A DNA stretch of 64,000 nucleotides from Kalaharituber pfeilii (Eukaryota > Ascomycota > Pezizomycetes > Pezizales > Pezizaceae), in contig WHUZ01000140.1 in the NCBI GenBank assembly GCA_015179045.1, positions 1 through 64,000 of the forward strand, read 5' to 3'. The notes below the pieces were generated by a model, which was not told the origin of the DNA, ran no database searches, and worked only from the letters and a program-made list of their open reading frames with translations. This document shows, piece after piece, positions 24,377 through 37,129 of the stretch (the stretch's first letter is position 1; each line of letters begins with the position of its first letter). A program made the translations under genes and the position numbers.

Positions 24377-27300
24377 GTGTTGCAGCGTAGAGGGGCGGTG
24401 TGACCCGATAGAGCGAATCAATCCTTCAAATTATCGAATTCAAGTAGACCCAGCAGGGTAAATCCTGGCACGGCACTTGGGAATGGGATAATTGAGGAGA
24501 AGAATGATTGGGGCCCGCAACAGTAGGGAAAAATCCTAGGTGTCTTGGTTATATTGAGAAATGATATCAACTCTGTTGGAAGAGGAGAGAGGCACTTGTA
24601 GTCCGACGCCATTTGCGGAGAGGGGCAGGAGAACCGACCATGAGAACATCGTGCAAAGGTTTCCAACTTAGAGTTTTGCTTGGTATCAAGAAGGTGAGAC
24701 CAACTGGGGTAGTTTGCATAAGCAATGTTAGCAAACCAACGTGGGAGTACAGATCTACAGCCCCAATACCGCTTCTAGCAACCACACTAGTAACTAAATC
24801 ACCAGTCTCAGGTGCAAGTGTTCCAAAAGAAGAGTCCCAACATGTTGTAATAGTCACTTGCAGTGGCTCCTACGAGTAAAATCAACCATAACCGCGCTGG
24901 AACTGATACCTACAACCAGGTCACTGTATCGCTTTCCAGACGCTAATCGTGATATCGCCGTATCTGTTGAACCAAGGGAGAGGAAGTCGGGACCATTCCA
25001 GTACATTCGCAGGTCACCATCATGCACGGTTAATCAGCACGACGCCGAGAGTATGGTTCTTGGTAGAACAACCCATCTTTTTTTGACCTCGAGAGCTGAG
25101 ACAATGGGCCCTGGGCAACGTGGTTTGTTGCTGGTTAGAAAAGTATTGGAACCGCTGACTAAGGTCCTATGCTACAAGTACGCGATGTTTGTTCTACATT
25201 GTCGCTTTGGCATTGCCCATCCGTTGTTGAGGTTGTTATGCACACGAAAACGGGGCTAAAGAAGGCAATTGGTGCATGGTATGGTAGAGCCGCAGCTTGT
25301 GTCACCGAGCAGAATCAGTATTAGTAAAGATGTGCTTCATCTGAAGTACAGTGTGCAATCTGCTGAGATCAATTACAACATGAAGGGTACAGTCCTTTCA
25401 GAATCTGTGTCCAGTAGCGTGTAACTAAGGAAGCAATGTTACTTCCCTGTTTGCTTATGACCAATGGATGTGGTATCTGTCAGGTGAGTTCTCTAGATAT
25501 GGATAACAGGACTTTTAAGTTATTTTTGTACTTGAATGACGCTCTAGCCAGTAGAAAGTTTATCTATCTATATACGGTGCTCCTGAAATTCTAATAATTA
25601 ATAGCGGAAATTCTATCTATCTCAAGTTGAAGAAAAAAGCCGCGTAGCATGGACGTACAATGTGAATGCAGTTTTTTCCGCAACAAACCTGCTTGGCAGT
25701 TCTCCGTATGACCATATGTGCATAGCGTGGAGGTCGTCATCCTTCAAATTGGGATATTGCTAGGGATTCAGGCTGCACAATCGGTATCAACATTTCGATC
25801 TACTGCTAAGCAGCTGAAGTGTCTTGATGCCAAATACTTTTCTGCTATCATGGTTTCGTGTACTTTCCTTGCAGCCTCGCGGGTTCGATAACGCACCTGA
25901 GGGGTAGTCTGGTTGTGGATAGCAGCCTACTCCCCATAGCCTTCTGACGACTCGAGTACTGATCCCCGATAAAAATCATTGCCACAATGCGACTCCGCGG
26001 CCACGCCATCGCAAAGCGAACTGGCAGAAAATTAGAGCGCAACAGAGTAGCCTTATTTGTAGCCCCAACGCTTGCAAGCCGATAGCTCGCAATGGTTAGC
26101 AATGTGCTAGGACCAAGCAAGTTGCAGGGTTGAGTATGTTGGAGTAAATAGAGTACGCTTTCGAGGTTCGCATTGACTTCCCGATTCAGAACAAACAATT
26201 GCGGCGAACCATCTGAGAGTGAATGGCATCTCTCCGGAGTGGGTGACCGTGTGAGCCGACCAGGAAACAGGGCAGGGAAAAACTGGACTCTTCGGCTTTC
26301 AGCCCTAGTCATGATCTGGTATTATCGAATCTAGTTGCGGTCACATCGCGTATGACTGGGGGCAGAAAATCAGGGGCTTGAGCGACCAAGTCTACATACC
26401 TTTTCTTTGTATACGTACCAGGAAGCAGGAAGCACTGAACAAGTATGCACCTGCACCGGCGATGTCTTATACGTGGAGGGTGATTATGATCTGATATGAT
26501 GCTATGGTGGCACCTAGAGACATTGAAGCTTGTTTCGCGGAGTATCGCGGAACTGCTATCCGCGCACTCACTAACAGTTGCTCAGAGGTATGACAGAAAT
26601 GTGTTGTATGGTGATCCACGATGGTTCCAACATGTTGAGGACCAGTTATTAGATCGAGCGAGAACTCGAACAGGCACAGATAACGCAATTTGGCACACCG
26701 TGAAGTTTGGTGTTCACGATTCTGTTCTGATACGGTTTGCTAATCATTCCCAGGTTTTCGACTAACATGTTTTTCACAATTGGTTCAGGTACAAATGCAG
26801 TAAACAGATACAGTCTACATACATTCCCCTCTGCAAACCGAACCAAGCTGAAAATGTATCCTTTTGATGAAAGTGCACGGTGGAACCTAGGGTTCGCTGC
26901 AGTCAATGGCAACGTCCAGGTGAAGGTAGCTTCCTCTGACCTTGGTTAGTTGATCAAAACGAGGTTCCCTGACAATTACAGAAATATCTTAATCCAGTCT
27001 ATCACATGCGATGATGCCAAAAGACGTACATAGATCCCATACTCCTATTCAGGTTACTAAGCGTAGATCACTCATCATGAGGGTTTAAAATGTGACCGAG
27101 AAAGGAAGGGTGCTGCGTTGCATGACCGAAGTATCTCCGCGGATGAACGTTGAAGATGGCCGTTGGTTACGGAATATTCCTGACCTTTTAATTGCAGAGG
27201 CCATCCACAGGATGTTTTGGAGGCGCTAATTGGGTCTGTGCGCAGATGGATAGGAAGCTGCCGTGCTCGAGTTCAAGCGATGACTCTGACTGTGGTGTGA

Positions 27301-28403
27301 TGATTGTGCATCTAGATCTAAGATCGCCCACTTTGGAAGCAAGCGATTCATGGTCCAGCTGTCAACGGTGGGCCATTCTCAGCTTCATTTTCAGCCACTC
27401 TAGACAGCAGTGCAAGCGCAAACAGAAGTGGATTTAGGTTGAATTTAGTAGAATCCTTTACAAGATGCTGGAAGTAGAGCACAGGTTAAGATGTAGTATG
27501 GAATAGAGAATGGTTGGTGGAATGCGGACCTCGCAACTCTGCCGCATAATCAGGCTTTGAAGCGTCGTAAGTTAAAAGCTGTAAATGTAGCATGACAAAA
27601 TGCAGCGATCAAACCGATTCTGCACCTGTAATCCAGCACGAGGCTACGGTTACTTATACTTCATCTGCCACCGTGAGACATAGACTTGCAATCACGTTGA
27701 AGTCAACTGTCATCAACATACACGTAGAGTACACGGCGCTGGCAATGTGAGAGGTTACATGCATGCATGCTATGTGAATATGTGAATATGCACGCGTTGT
27801 TGTCAAGTGTAAATGCATATGCATGGATGTGCACATCGAGATTATCCTAACTAGGTAATACCGATGAAAGATCGTTGATACTTGAATGGTCGGCCACGAA
27901 GTGGTCCATTCTGTCATTGCGACGCAGTTTCTGCTTTGCATCCTCTTTTACCAAGGACACGAACGTGAAAGTGTGATCCAATTGCCAATTCCCTGCATAC
28001 GACATCGAATTGTGATATCTGAAACCGAGGTATCAGGAACTGTGTGGATGCTTTGCTTTCCCTTAGCCGTGAGGTAGTATGCTCACCATATCATGTCAAC
28101 GCGGCCGGTGACAGGTTGATTCAAGATAGTCATGTAGGTACGTAGGAGAAGGCAGGGAATCGGGATAGTAAAGTGATGAACTTGCATAAGTGTGGTTAAA
28201 TTGGGACGAGATTGCGGACAGTGCTCTACCAAATGTTGAATTGGCCAGCTAGCATGGTGAATGCGAATACGTGCGAGTGTCACATTATCCGCGGACGTGC
28301 ATACGCGTTGGTCTGGAGCGGAATCTGATAATGGTGATGATGAGGAAGATGACTCGCGCTTCCAGTGACAGTTAAGTCTACTTGAGCGCCTAAATTACTT
28401 ATT
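24377..28403. other. Non-genic region
   Basis: Several open frames of 130-155 codons occur (for example 24858-25259 on plus and 25848-26312 on minus), but they show no domain, repeat or splice pattern that I can recognise and I do not call them genes. Confidence 0.4.
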
Positions 28404-28405
28404 TA

Positions 28406-28495
28406 CAGTGACTTGTAAAAAGTCTTGGGGATTAGGCAATATTGGGGTAAGTGTATCATGCAAGCCTTATCCCCAAGACTTTTTACGGGTCACTG
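28406..28495. mobile_element. Tc1/mariner-type MITE, 90 bp, TA duplication
   Basis: The termini CAGTGAC..TAAAAAGTCTTG are inverted at the other end with few mismatches, so almost the whole element folds into one hairpin with a short loop. TA dinucleotides flank both ends (28404-28405 and 28496-28497). The CAGTG..GTAAAAAGT-like terminus is typical of Tc1/mariner-class elements. It has no coding capacity and would need a transposase in trans. Confidence 0.82.
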
Positions 28496-28497
28496 TA

Positions 28498-31400
28498 TGT
28501 AGTGCTGGCTAGATATATTCCACTCCAGGTTCACCATTAGCACAGGCCATTTACACGTGCGTGAAATATATTTGGTCCCGTTACTAAAGCAAAGGTTGCT
28601 CAGAGGGTTGGTTTTGATTGCTCTCATGACTAGATGTATGCCACTGCGAACTTATAGGTTCATATGCATAATCATTGAAGGCGGGGGAATAGGGCACGTT
28701 CCTGGTTATTGAAGTAGTTATAATATTGCAAGAGCTGATTCAGGCATGTCTACAAACCTTTACCTGAGCTGTGCGAGATGCGGCCTGAACGTTACTTACA
28801 GGGACCGTTTTCCCTTCTCTGGAACACAAGATCGGTATTCAATGAGTTCACGGCCGAGGGTTGGTGGTAGCGCGGAGAGATTACTTACTAGGGCAAGTAG
28901 TACGTGCCCTGTGATCACAGACAGTGTACGTTAGGGCTAGGGTTTCATTTCTGTTGTACCCAAAGCTATTGGCACTCCTACATTTCTAGTAGTACATAGA
29001 TGATAGCTCGAAGTAATCCAGTAAAGCTGAAACTTGACCTTCCAGCGGTTATCAGCACTCTGGACAGCTCAGACTTTTGGACATGCCATAAAATTTTGCA
29101 AATTATAAATAGAGTCCTTCTCCGGTATGCTGGATTGGACAGCATAATATCTTCTTGATGATGGTCTCAGAAGTATTGTGCAATTGCAATAATTGGAGAG
29201 GGACCAAAGTATGAAGCTATCAGGTACTAGTGGCGCAGTGCTACAGGACCACCCAGCAGGATCTCACTTTTACTGGCTGGCTTAAAAATATGTATTATTA
29301 ACTTGGCAAGTGGTATGAGATCTTATATGTAAGTTATATCGAACATTTGGTTCCATTGTTGATTGCGAGAATATGTTAGGAAGAGAGAAAATCTTCACGA
29401 CTTACATGTAGGAGGTTACTGAATATCTGCCGGGCGATACAGTTTATCTGGAAAAGAATGTGCAATGAGAAACTGGTCTTTGTGCAAATACGAAGCAGAG
29501 ATTTTATCTGACTTGCTGAAGTTTTTTTGTTCCTTTCTCTGCAGAGAACAGTTCAGGATAACTACTACTTTGTGATTACAAAATTGTCTTATGCCCCTGG
29601 TGCTAGAACAGAGGAAAGTCTCGGATATCTTTAATATGTGCAGTACCCTCCGATTTCTTGAACCTACAAGGCTGTGATATCTACATATACCTATTCATCA
29701 TTGACACAGAAAACAATAGTGGCGCCACAGGTCAAGCAGAACGCCCAGCCCGGCCTTACTACAAAGCGTAGCTTACAAGCAGTGCAGTCACTAAGCGAAG
29801 GCATGCGTATTCGCAGATTACTTCTGCAAATCTTTGAACCATTTGCTAACAATGGGCGAATCATAAAGAGGCTGGCATGAGTCAATATAGTCCAACCCAT
29901 ATCAAAGGCTTAGTTCTGTAGAAAAGCATCATTAAGCTTTGAAAACTTGCTGTAAAATCATTAAGAATGATATCAGAACTCTAAAAAGGCATCTACTACT
30001 CCTCTCAAACAATTTTTGATGCGGGAAAGAATGTATTGGCCTGTACACTCGGCAAATGCACTCGTACTGCTTTACTGCTAGCAAGACTTGTAAACCAGAG
30101 CAATTATCGTTGAATCGGACTCACGATACGTTCACAGAGGGTAGTGATATTGTAATCAGAACTGGAGATAGCCGGCAAATCGCAGACATATGACCGAAGC
30201 TCGATCACCGCATCGCCAGCAGAAGAAACTCCTGGTCATGCATACAATTAGGACTATCATAGAGCCAACTAGAGTGGATACGTTACACTACCTGCAGGTA
30301 CTTAACGAGTAAGCCTTACTGTATCTGAGCCTGTCGCCTTTGCTAATGGTCAACTCATTGTGGAAACTAACCCGGCGTCAGCTTCACCTCATCACCTGTG
30401 GACTGCACCGCTCTGCCCTGCACCGCACTGCCCTGCACCACACTGTACCGTATTGCACTGTGCTGTACGACGTCCGCATGCAGTTCATAGGCTGTATTTG
30501 AATGCCTCTATTTCAGGCCTCATTGTCTACGCAACTGTGTGGGGCGAACGAAGAATTCAACTGGCTGGATCGAGAGTGATCTCAACTTCCTGTAACAGCA
30601 TTGGAGGAGGGTGGGACACTACATTCTGCGACTGTGCGTATACCCATCTCTGTAAAAGTTGCTTGAGAGCCGCAGTTAGCATATGTTTGTCACCTGTCAC
30701 CACACAGGTAGTAGCAGGCACCCTAATTACAGAGATCAGATCTTCAAACCTATCTATGCTTTAGGTATGCATTCTTCACGTGTTTCCACCTTTACCGCAT
30801 GTAGAACAACGATTCCAACACAGTTTGACGTGCGTCTGTAGCGTGGCTTATAGCTGAGTGGGGAACATTAGGTTGTCTCACTTAATGTTCTGGTCACAAC
30901 ACAATTGACTTCTAAACAGTAGAATTACCAAAAGCTTGTTTTACGTAGAACATAGGATCTCTACGTGGACTACAGTCGGCACTAGCTTATGACCGAGAGA
31001 CATGCATTTTGTGCTTCACGCATCTTTGTATGTCGTTTGAAATTTGAATTTGAAGTTTGCTTAGTTTGGAACAACTGACATCCAGAACTTACCCTCATTT
31101 CCTTCCTTTCATCCAACGTGGGTTTATTATACCGGTAGCCATATTGTTCTCCAACTTCATAGTTGTGTTATTATTGCAGTCATATAACAGAAGATTGATA
31201 CCTCCCGCATGCCTCAAATCTTGCTACGCCAGTTGTCTGTTTCATTAACCAGAAGAGAACGAATGCCCTCGCCAGGAACTAGGAAGGTGAATAGGTGGAG
31301 GAAATTCTGTGTATGGCCATATGGAGCTTTATTTTTTCCGAACTTTCTCTTCAGGAAAGTGCAACTCGAGGAGGGGTGCGTTCCAACTGGTTTTCACTGG

Positions 31401-32879
31401 TTGCCTGATCATGAGTTCATGGTTCAAGAAACCGTTCCCCTGACCCATCCACGGTCTTGGCATCGAATCCTGGAGTCGAAACTATGTTGGGCGGGGTCCC
31501 ATGCTAGTATTTTGCGAACTTGCGTATCATGGTTCTCATGAGACTCTTGGGATCTTCCTGGTAACTTGTAACTTGAACATCCTCCTCCACACAGCTCAGA
31601 TACTCCTTCATGTTCCTCCATTACGCACATGCATGCACACAAAAATGAAATGAAATGAAGAACACATAGGTTCTTAACATGACCTGTCAGAATCTTCTGA
31701 TGTTGGCTTCATGTCTTACTGATCGAAATGATCGACTGACTACGGATGTACACAGGCGAGTTTGAGTGCGTACGTTGACCCACCCAATTTGCATTTCCAT
31801 GGCCATCGGTGCACCCCACATACGGACAAATTGCAAAAAAACAAAGTTTCTAACGGTTGACGTTTTCAACGCCCGCGGCCAGGGGTTTATTCAATATCAA
31901 TCTTATAGGCTGTTACTGAGGGTGGCAAAAGCGGGAGTGGGCATGTGTGTTCTGCACTAGGAACTGTTTGCACGTTTATGTTAACGTGGGGTATGGTGCG
32001 CGGAAACCTACTATTGTCTGTAGAGTACAGGTGGATGGCTTAATTGAGACTTTGACCGCTGACTGGGGCATGGAAGACAAGTGGGGAATACTGAGTTGAC
32101 TGAGTCCAATCACAAAGCGCGCGAGACTCCTTGGTTAAAATTTTTACTGGTCCAATTTACAATGGTCCCTCGCACCAAGTGTGTTTTAGGGGTGTGTGTA
32201 TGGGTGTGTATGGGTGTATATGGGTGTGTGTGTGGGGTTAACGTTTTTACTTGATATGTTTACCACGTATCATGTAACAAATGCGCCACAAGTATTGGTT
32301 GTGGTTCGTGACCATACCTGTACTGGCAGCCGAAGATCTTCGTTAAAAGCTTAAGCCGCACTAGTGGCCCTACACAACATGCACGCGAGGAACTTCGAAC
32401 TTTTAATGGTGATATATCAACATCTGCATAAATTTGAGTTGACCTTGTGGTACCCAGAACTTGAGTGTTGTATCCCTAAATGCGGACAATAATTGGCTTG
32501 CGACAGCAGTCGCCAAAACCTACAGTATTACCTAACAGATTTCGTAGGCTATATATATATGCGATGTCCATCCTTGCCCCCACCATCCACGGCCACATGC
32601 GGACGGACAATGGCCATGGAGCGGGCCGCCCCGTACCTTGCCAACCTGAAGTACCCTGTTCATAGCGGCGAGATTCGCCATGAGAATGCATCAATTGCAA
32701 AATAACGAAGGGAATTCAAAAAGTTCTTTCCGCCACGTATACGCGGAAGAACAAGAAGAAAAGAAGGGTTGTACATTGTGAAAACGGACCTGAGACGCAT
32801 CTCACAGCCCAGAACAGGTAGTAGTTTGGAGCGGGTGACTACACTACGTACATGTACATGCTGCTGCGACTCCAAAGTG

Positions 32880-32882
<3 letters not shown>
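28498..32882. other. Non-genic region
   Basis: No supported gene. Contains a small 15-bp tandem array (30404-30448) and a GT-rich stretch (about 32192-32236, units resembling TATGGGTGTG). The remaining open frames are short and unremarkable. Confidence 0.45.
30404..30448 (+). repeat. Three-copy 15-bp tandem repeat
   Basis: Units TGCACCGCTCTGCCC, TGCACCGCACTGCCC and a third with three changes run head to tail. Short and imperfect, with no clear role. Confidence 0.7.

Positions 32883-32950
<68 letters not shown>
32883..32950. repeat. Trinucleotide microsatellite (TAA)n, about 22 units
   Basis: An almost perfect run of AAT/TAA trinucleotides that grades into an A tract ending near 32973. It produces artificial isoleucine- and leucine-rich frames. 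The A-rich right end may mark the tail of an old retroposon, but I find no matching body or duplication. Confidence 0.95.
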
Positions 32951-32954
<4 letters not shown>

Positions 32955-32973
32955 AATAAAAAAAAAAAAAAAA

Positions 32974-34262
32974 TATTAGGCTATTACGCATGCTGGCCAA
33001 AAAAAAAAGCGCTAGCCCCTGACAAGATGATAATTGGAATTTCATGACATGGAGTAATGAGGTTATGAATACATTACGTGCGATACCGCGAGGTCCACAA
33101 GATGCCCTCATCCCACAGCTCAGCCCCAGGATGTGGGGGTACTCGCAGGCAGAGCTCAGCTCTTGCCTGCACGGACCAGAATAATATTCGAGTGCAAGGG
33201 GAAATAATGCAAGTTAATATAATTAATCTGACCATGCACTGCTCAAAGTGATTCCGGCACGAGGCTGATATACACTGCAGTATTGTAACTCTGCTTCGAG
33301 TACGTAAAAGTTTTATACAGGGTCTACCTTGGAATGTCCAATAGTTTCTGTACTGGGAAAAAATTGTGTGGATACCCACAGGTTGGAGTTCCGCCTGTGC
33401 GCAGGTACGTAAGGTTGCAGTTCTGCAGCATCGGAAAATAGAATTTCCGGCTACCGGTAGTGGACCTTCAGGGGAGAGATGAGGGTAAGTCTCAATCCAT
33501 GTCCATGTTCCACACATGCGTGAGATAAGCACGTTGCATGACGTTTATCATGGTTTGAAATTTTCATCTAATTGCGCTATAGTAACCCTTTTCTGCAATC
33601 GCATTCACAAAGGTCCGGCGTCTTTTTTCGTCGTGAAATAAAAAACGGGACAAACATGTTTTTTTGCAAATTGGGAAGGAGGAGGAGAGAGACGCGGAAG
33701 CGTATGACGCATGCACACTTGCAAGGAGAGTAGTATATAGATCCATGCAGTACTTGATTTCTTAACTTTGAAATGACAGACGGAACGCGCGTCTAAAAGA
33801 AACTGCGCATGACAAACTTGCATAGCAAATTGCGCAACAGGCTGAGATCACAAATTTTACTACTTCATATAGAGATTCCACCAATGCTCCAGCCCATCCT
33901 CCTTCCAGATACAGAAGGTGTTAGCGGGAGAAACTTATTGAGACAAAACCTATCGCTAACTTTTCGGATTCAATTCGCTGCTGGACCGCCACTTTAGGTC
34001 TCCGGTACCTCACGCATCATGCTGAGTCTATAGATGTAGTGCGGGGGAAAGCCCCGCTCCGGTCTGGGTTTTATGTTTCAGTAAGAATCTGAGGAGATAT
34101 CAAAAAGAGGGTAAGATCAAGTTCAAGATTATTAGTATATGGTTTTCATTACCCTTTTTCTGTACTAGGACCCGAAGGCTTCATCTTGAATCTTTACCAC
34201 GCATCCTATTCTGCAGGGTAGAGTGAGTACAAAGATTAAATCTGTTCCAAAGTATCAAACAT
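32974..34262. other. Non-genic region
   Basis: No gene supported. A 152-codon minus frame at 33074-33532 has no recognisable feature. The last nine bases (34254-34262, ATCAAACAT) are the probable target-site duplication of the next element. Confidence 0.4.
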
Positions 34263-34639
34263 GAAGTGGGTGGAACAACAGGAGAACGGGGAGGAGGTGG
34301 AAGTCCTGGAATAGCTACTCCATTCAGTGAAGGGGTGAGAGGGGGGGGGAGGGGGGGGCATTTCCTTTGTCAGATAGTTCAGGAACTCCTTTGGGTGGAG
34401 GCGGGGGGGGGGGGGGGGGGGTGAATTTTCGTTTGTAGAGCTGGTGGCGGAGGAAAGAACGAGGCTATTTTTATTTGCCGCGAGAGGTGCGGCGGGGAGG
34501 GGGCGGCCTTTTCGTATGTAGAGCAGGCGGTGGAAGAGTAGATAGAGATGCTTGCCTTCGAGCATCAAGGGTCTAGACCAAGGGGCCCTGCCATGGCGAA
34601 CAGCTGCAAGCGTGATATTAAAAAAAAAAGAAAAAAAGG
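34263..34639 (+). mobile_element. 377-bp poly(A) retroposon sharing the minute-element tail
   Basis: The right end reads CCCTGCCATGGCGAACAG, then GCAAGCGTGATATTA and an A-rich tail. ATCAAACAT occurs immediately left (34254-34262) and right (34640-34648), consistent with a 9-bp target-site duplication. The body is G-rich with long G runs and contains an internal near-duplication (around 34430 and 34513, both with TGTAGAGC). The proline-rich minus-strand frame here is an artefact of the G runs. The tail combines the CCCTGCCATGG start of the minute elements with the GTGATATTA end seen in the LINE tails. The 5' boundary depends on a short duplication and is the weakest part. Confidence 0.55.
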
Positions 34640-34963
34640 ATCAAACATATCAATAAGTTGCAGATTGTGCTAATATGCTTTTTGGGCTTGTGTGGGATGC
34701 GAAGTTGGTAGAGATGTCCTAACGCACTGAATGGGACCCAAATCTACTGCTGTGAGAGGGGTCCATAAACTTTCATTTCATTTTGTATGTTCCAAGAACC
34801 TAATGCCGAAATACAATAATCGATCGAATAATTTCGGCTGAGCGGGGGGTTTCCCTCCCATGATCACGTAGGCCTCTTGAAGGAATGTTAGTTCTAAGCG
34901 CATTGCTATACATGATCTATATTACATGGATTACGTTGTGCATGAAATTGACCTCATGCTGGT

Positions 34964-35601
34964 TTTTTTTTCTTTTTTTAATATCATTACTCGCGTCTCG
35001 CCCTACGGGCTATGGCGAGATTAAGTACACAGGAAATGTAAAAGAATAAAGGGGAAAGGACATAAAGTGGATAACACCCATTCACCGCTTCGCTCCTTCA
35101 AGAAACAAGTTCCCGGAAGATGAGGATATTGAATCCCCTAGCGTCCCGCCCACTTCATCAGTTCCATCAGCGGGTCTCTCTCCCCCTCGCCCCCTCCGGG
35201 GGCGTGTCAGTGCCTCCAATCCTCCTGGCAATCTTTCCCTCCACACCCGGCATCTGTCCCATAGGTGCGTAGTCGTCTCCTCCTCTTCGCCGCACCACCT
35301 GCATTCTGGTCCGTCCACCTTGCCTATCCCGTATTTCCACGCTCGTATGCCTTTGCCCCCCAGTAGCCCCGCCAGTGTCCCCGTTTCGTGACCGAGTCTC
35401 AGTAGGGGCTGATAGCCTAGGCTCACCCTGTCCCTTTCCTTTGCTCGCTGGGCCATCGCCAGCTCGTTCTGGTACTGTAGGAAGGTGCCGATTCTGGCTG
35501 CCTTGTCAGCCTCCTCATTACCTTTTAAGCCTTTGTGCCCTTTGACCCATAGTATGGCCACGTCAAGCCCCCCCTCCACCACCCTGCGCTCCCAGGCCCT
35601 T
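34964..35601 (-). mobile_element. 5'-truncated Tad-like LINE copy with RNase H region
   Basis: A minus-strand copy ending in the conserved LINE tail (CTCGCCATAGCCC, a GCCC-loop-GGGC hairpin, then GCGAGTAATGATATTAAA and an A-rich tract at about 34964-34981). CTCATGCTGGT (34953-34963) and CTCATGTTGGT (35602-35612) bracket it: an 11-bp duplication with one change. The coding part begins exactly at the left boundary, so the element was truncated on insertion inside the ribonuclease H region. Confidence 0.85.
35082..35601 (-). pseudogene. LINE ORF2 C-terminal fragment: RNase H end and zinc-knuckle tail
   Basis: The frame runs open from the truncation point to a stop at 35082 (173 codons). It contains WVKGHKGLKGNEEADKAAR, the last part of a ribonuclease HI domain, where this motif carries the final metal-binding aspartate. 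It then has a Cys/His cluster (C-x2-C followed by H and C, CRWCGEEEETTTHLWDRC) typical of the C-terminus of LINE polyproteins such as Tad and I-type elements. The rest of the polyprotein is absent because of 5' truncation, so it cannot encode a working enzyme. The intact frame suggests the insertion is not very old. Confidence 0.85.
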
Positions 35602-35612
35602 CTCATGTTGGT

Positions 35613-36415
35613 TAGATGTGTCAGATGTGCCAGCTTACACTACTTCGATTGGCGGTGCACTATTTTTTAACCCAAGAGAAGGTAAATTCAAGCGGGAAGT
35701 ATGCAATTGGATGCCTTGTTGTTATACTAATGAAATAAGCATGCGCAGTACTGGAGCCTGAGACAACCACAGTGCTCCGCGGAGAGTGCGCGGAAATTTT
35801 TTTTCCCTCATTTTTATGTGGGATGTTTTCTTTTGGTAGGGGCGCAAGCACGGTGGAGGTGTATGTAGACAAAGGACTAAGTATCGTAAGAGATATAAAG
35901 TTAACCATCTTGCTAAAACTGCAATTGTGGTGTTTTGTAGTCGTAGCTTGAGCTTTCCAGGCCCCACCTAGATATATACTAAGTTCTTGTCGATCTGATT
36001 GAGCTCTTGTGGCAAATTGGCATTCCGAGACTAGCTAAGCTTCGTTCTCAGCTAAGTTTGTTCACAGCTCTGTCCTTCCTATTTCGGTATCTTGGCGAGA
36101 TCAACAGCTATGTCAGTTACGTAGGTACCTAGATATAACCACCGTAAACCATTTATCTCACCTCGCCCGAGCCTCCTGTGGGTGAGTACACTCTTCAATT
36201 TAAATCTAAAGAAAAAAAAAAAAAAAAAAAATTTATAAAACAGAAAGGCAATATTTTGCCAATTTCATATCTAATCAGTGTAGGAATGAGTTGTAAGTTA
36301 ATAACGGGGCCTTCGGCGTTGCCACTAAGTTTCAAACTTACCCCTAGTGGTGTACCTTTCACGGAAAAGGTATTCATACGTAATCCTGGATGGTCCGGAT
36401 TCCAAACCTTGAAGA
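35613..36415. other. Non-genic region
   Basis: No supported gene. Contains an A-rich run near 36211-36231. Nothing else that I can name. Confidence 0.4.
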
Positions 36416-36423
36416 ACCCCCGC

Positions 36424-36490
36424 GCCCTGCCATAGCGAACAGCTTCAAGCGGGGTTACGTTATTTTTTTTTTAAAAAAAAAAAAAAAAGT
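36424..36490 (+). mobile_element. Minute poly(A) retroposon insertion, 67 bp, with 8-bp TSD
   Basis: Starts GCCCTGCCATAGCGAACAG, continues with CTTCAAGCGGGGTTACG and ends in a T run followed by about 16 A. ACCCCCGC occurs on both sides (36416-36423 and 36491-36498). The unique part is about 40 bp, matching the copies at 1910 and 41841 and beginning at the same motif. Confidence 0.78.
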
Positions 36491-36885
36491 ACCCCCGCAG
36501 TAGCCTTATCAGAGAATTTCTCTTACGCATGGAAGCACCACTCGGGGGGTGCAGGTGAAGAGAGAGATACGGATGAAGGATAAGGTACAGATGAAGAGAA
36601 GGGGCCGGATTTATCTGTCTTGGAGTAATAGAAAATCGGTGGCGGGGTTGCGCAAAGATTTTTTTTCCGATCGATAAGAATTCTCGTTACAAGAACATAT
36701 ATGACTAAGCAGCAAAAATAAGAATAATGCTACTAACCAAGATATTATATTGTATGAGGGACCGGACCTCATCTTATAGCGAATATATTCTGACACCGGC
36801 TGATAACGGGAGTATACTGTATACTACTTTCTCCATACACACCTAGTTATCGTAAACCAAAAAGCTCTCCGTTACCTATCACCTA

Positions 36886-36949
36886 TCCCTGCCATAGGCT
36901 GGTGGTCTGTACGCGGGGTTATTGTGACCCCCCCTACCACCCCAAAAAG
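36886..36949 (+). mobile_element. Divergent minute retroposon, 64 bp, with 11-bp TSD and very short A tail
   Basis: Bracketed by perfect copies of CCTATCACCTA (36875-36885 and 36950-36960). Begins TCCCTGCCATAGG and contains ACGCGGGGTTATTGTGA, clearly related to the minute elements, but carries a different middle, a C-rich 3' part and only five terminal A. Confidence 0.72.
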
Positions 36950-37129
36950 CCTATCACCTAACAAACTCAGGGTAACAACCAAAAAAATCTAAGCACGTGC
37001 CGACCAATCCAACCCAGTCCGCGCAAAGTAACTCTTGGCTCTATAATAGCTTAGAACTACATTTTTATTATGTACTGATGGGTTAGCTCACAGGCTCTCA
37101 TTGACCTGCTCCACACGCCCCACCCCTCC

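Noticed and set aside
25848..26312. 154-codon minus frame
   Set aside because: Long for this region but with no motif, no flanking splice signals and unconvincing composition.
30404..30448. Short direct repeats considered as a CRISPR array
   Set aside because: Units are contiguous with no spacers, and the genome is eukaryotic.
32769..33111. Isoleucine- and leucine-rich frames on both strands
   Set aside because: Translations of the TAA microsatellite.
34236..34568. Proline-rich minus-strand frame
   Set aside because: The prolines are encoded by G runs inside a retroposon.
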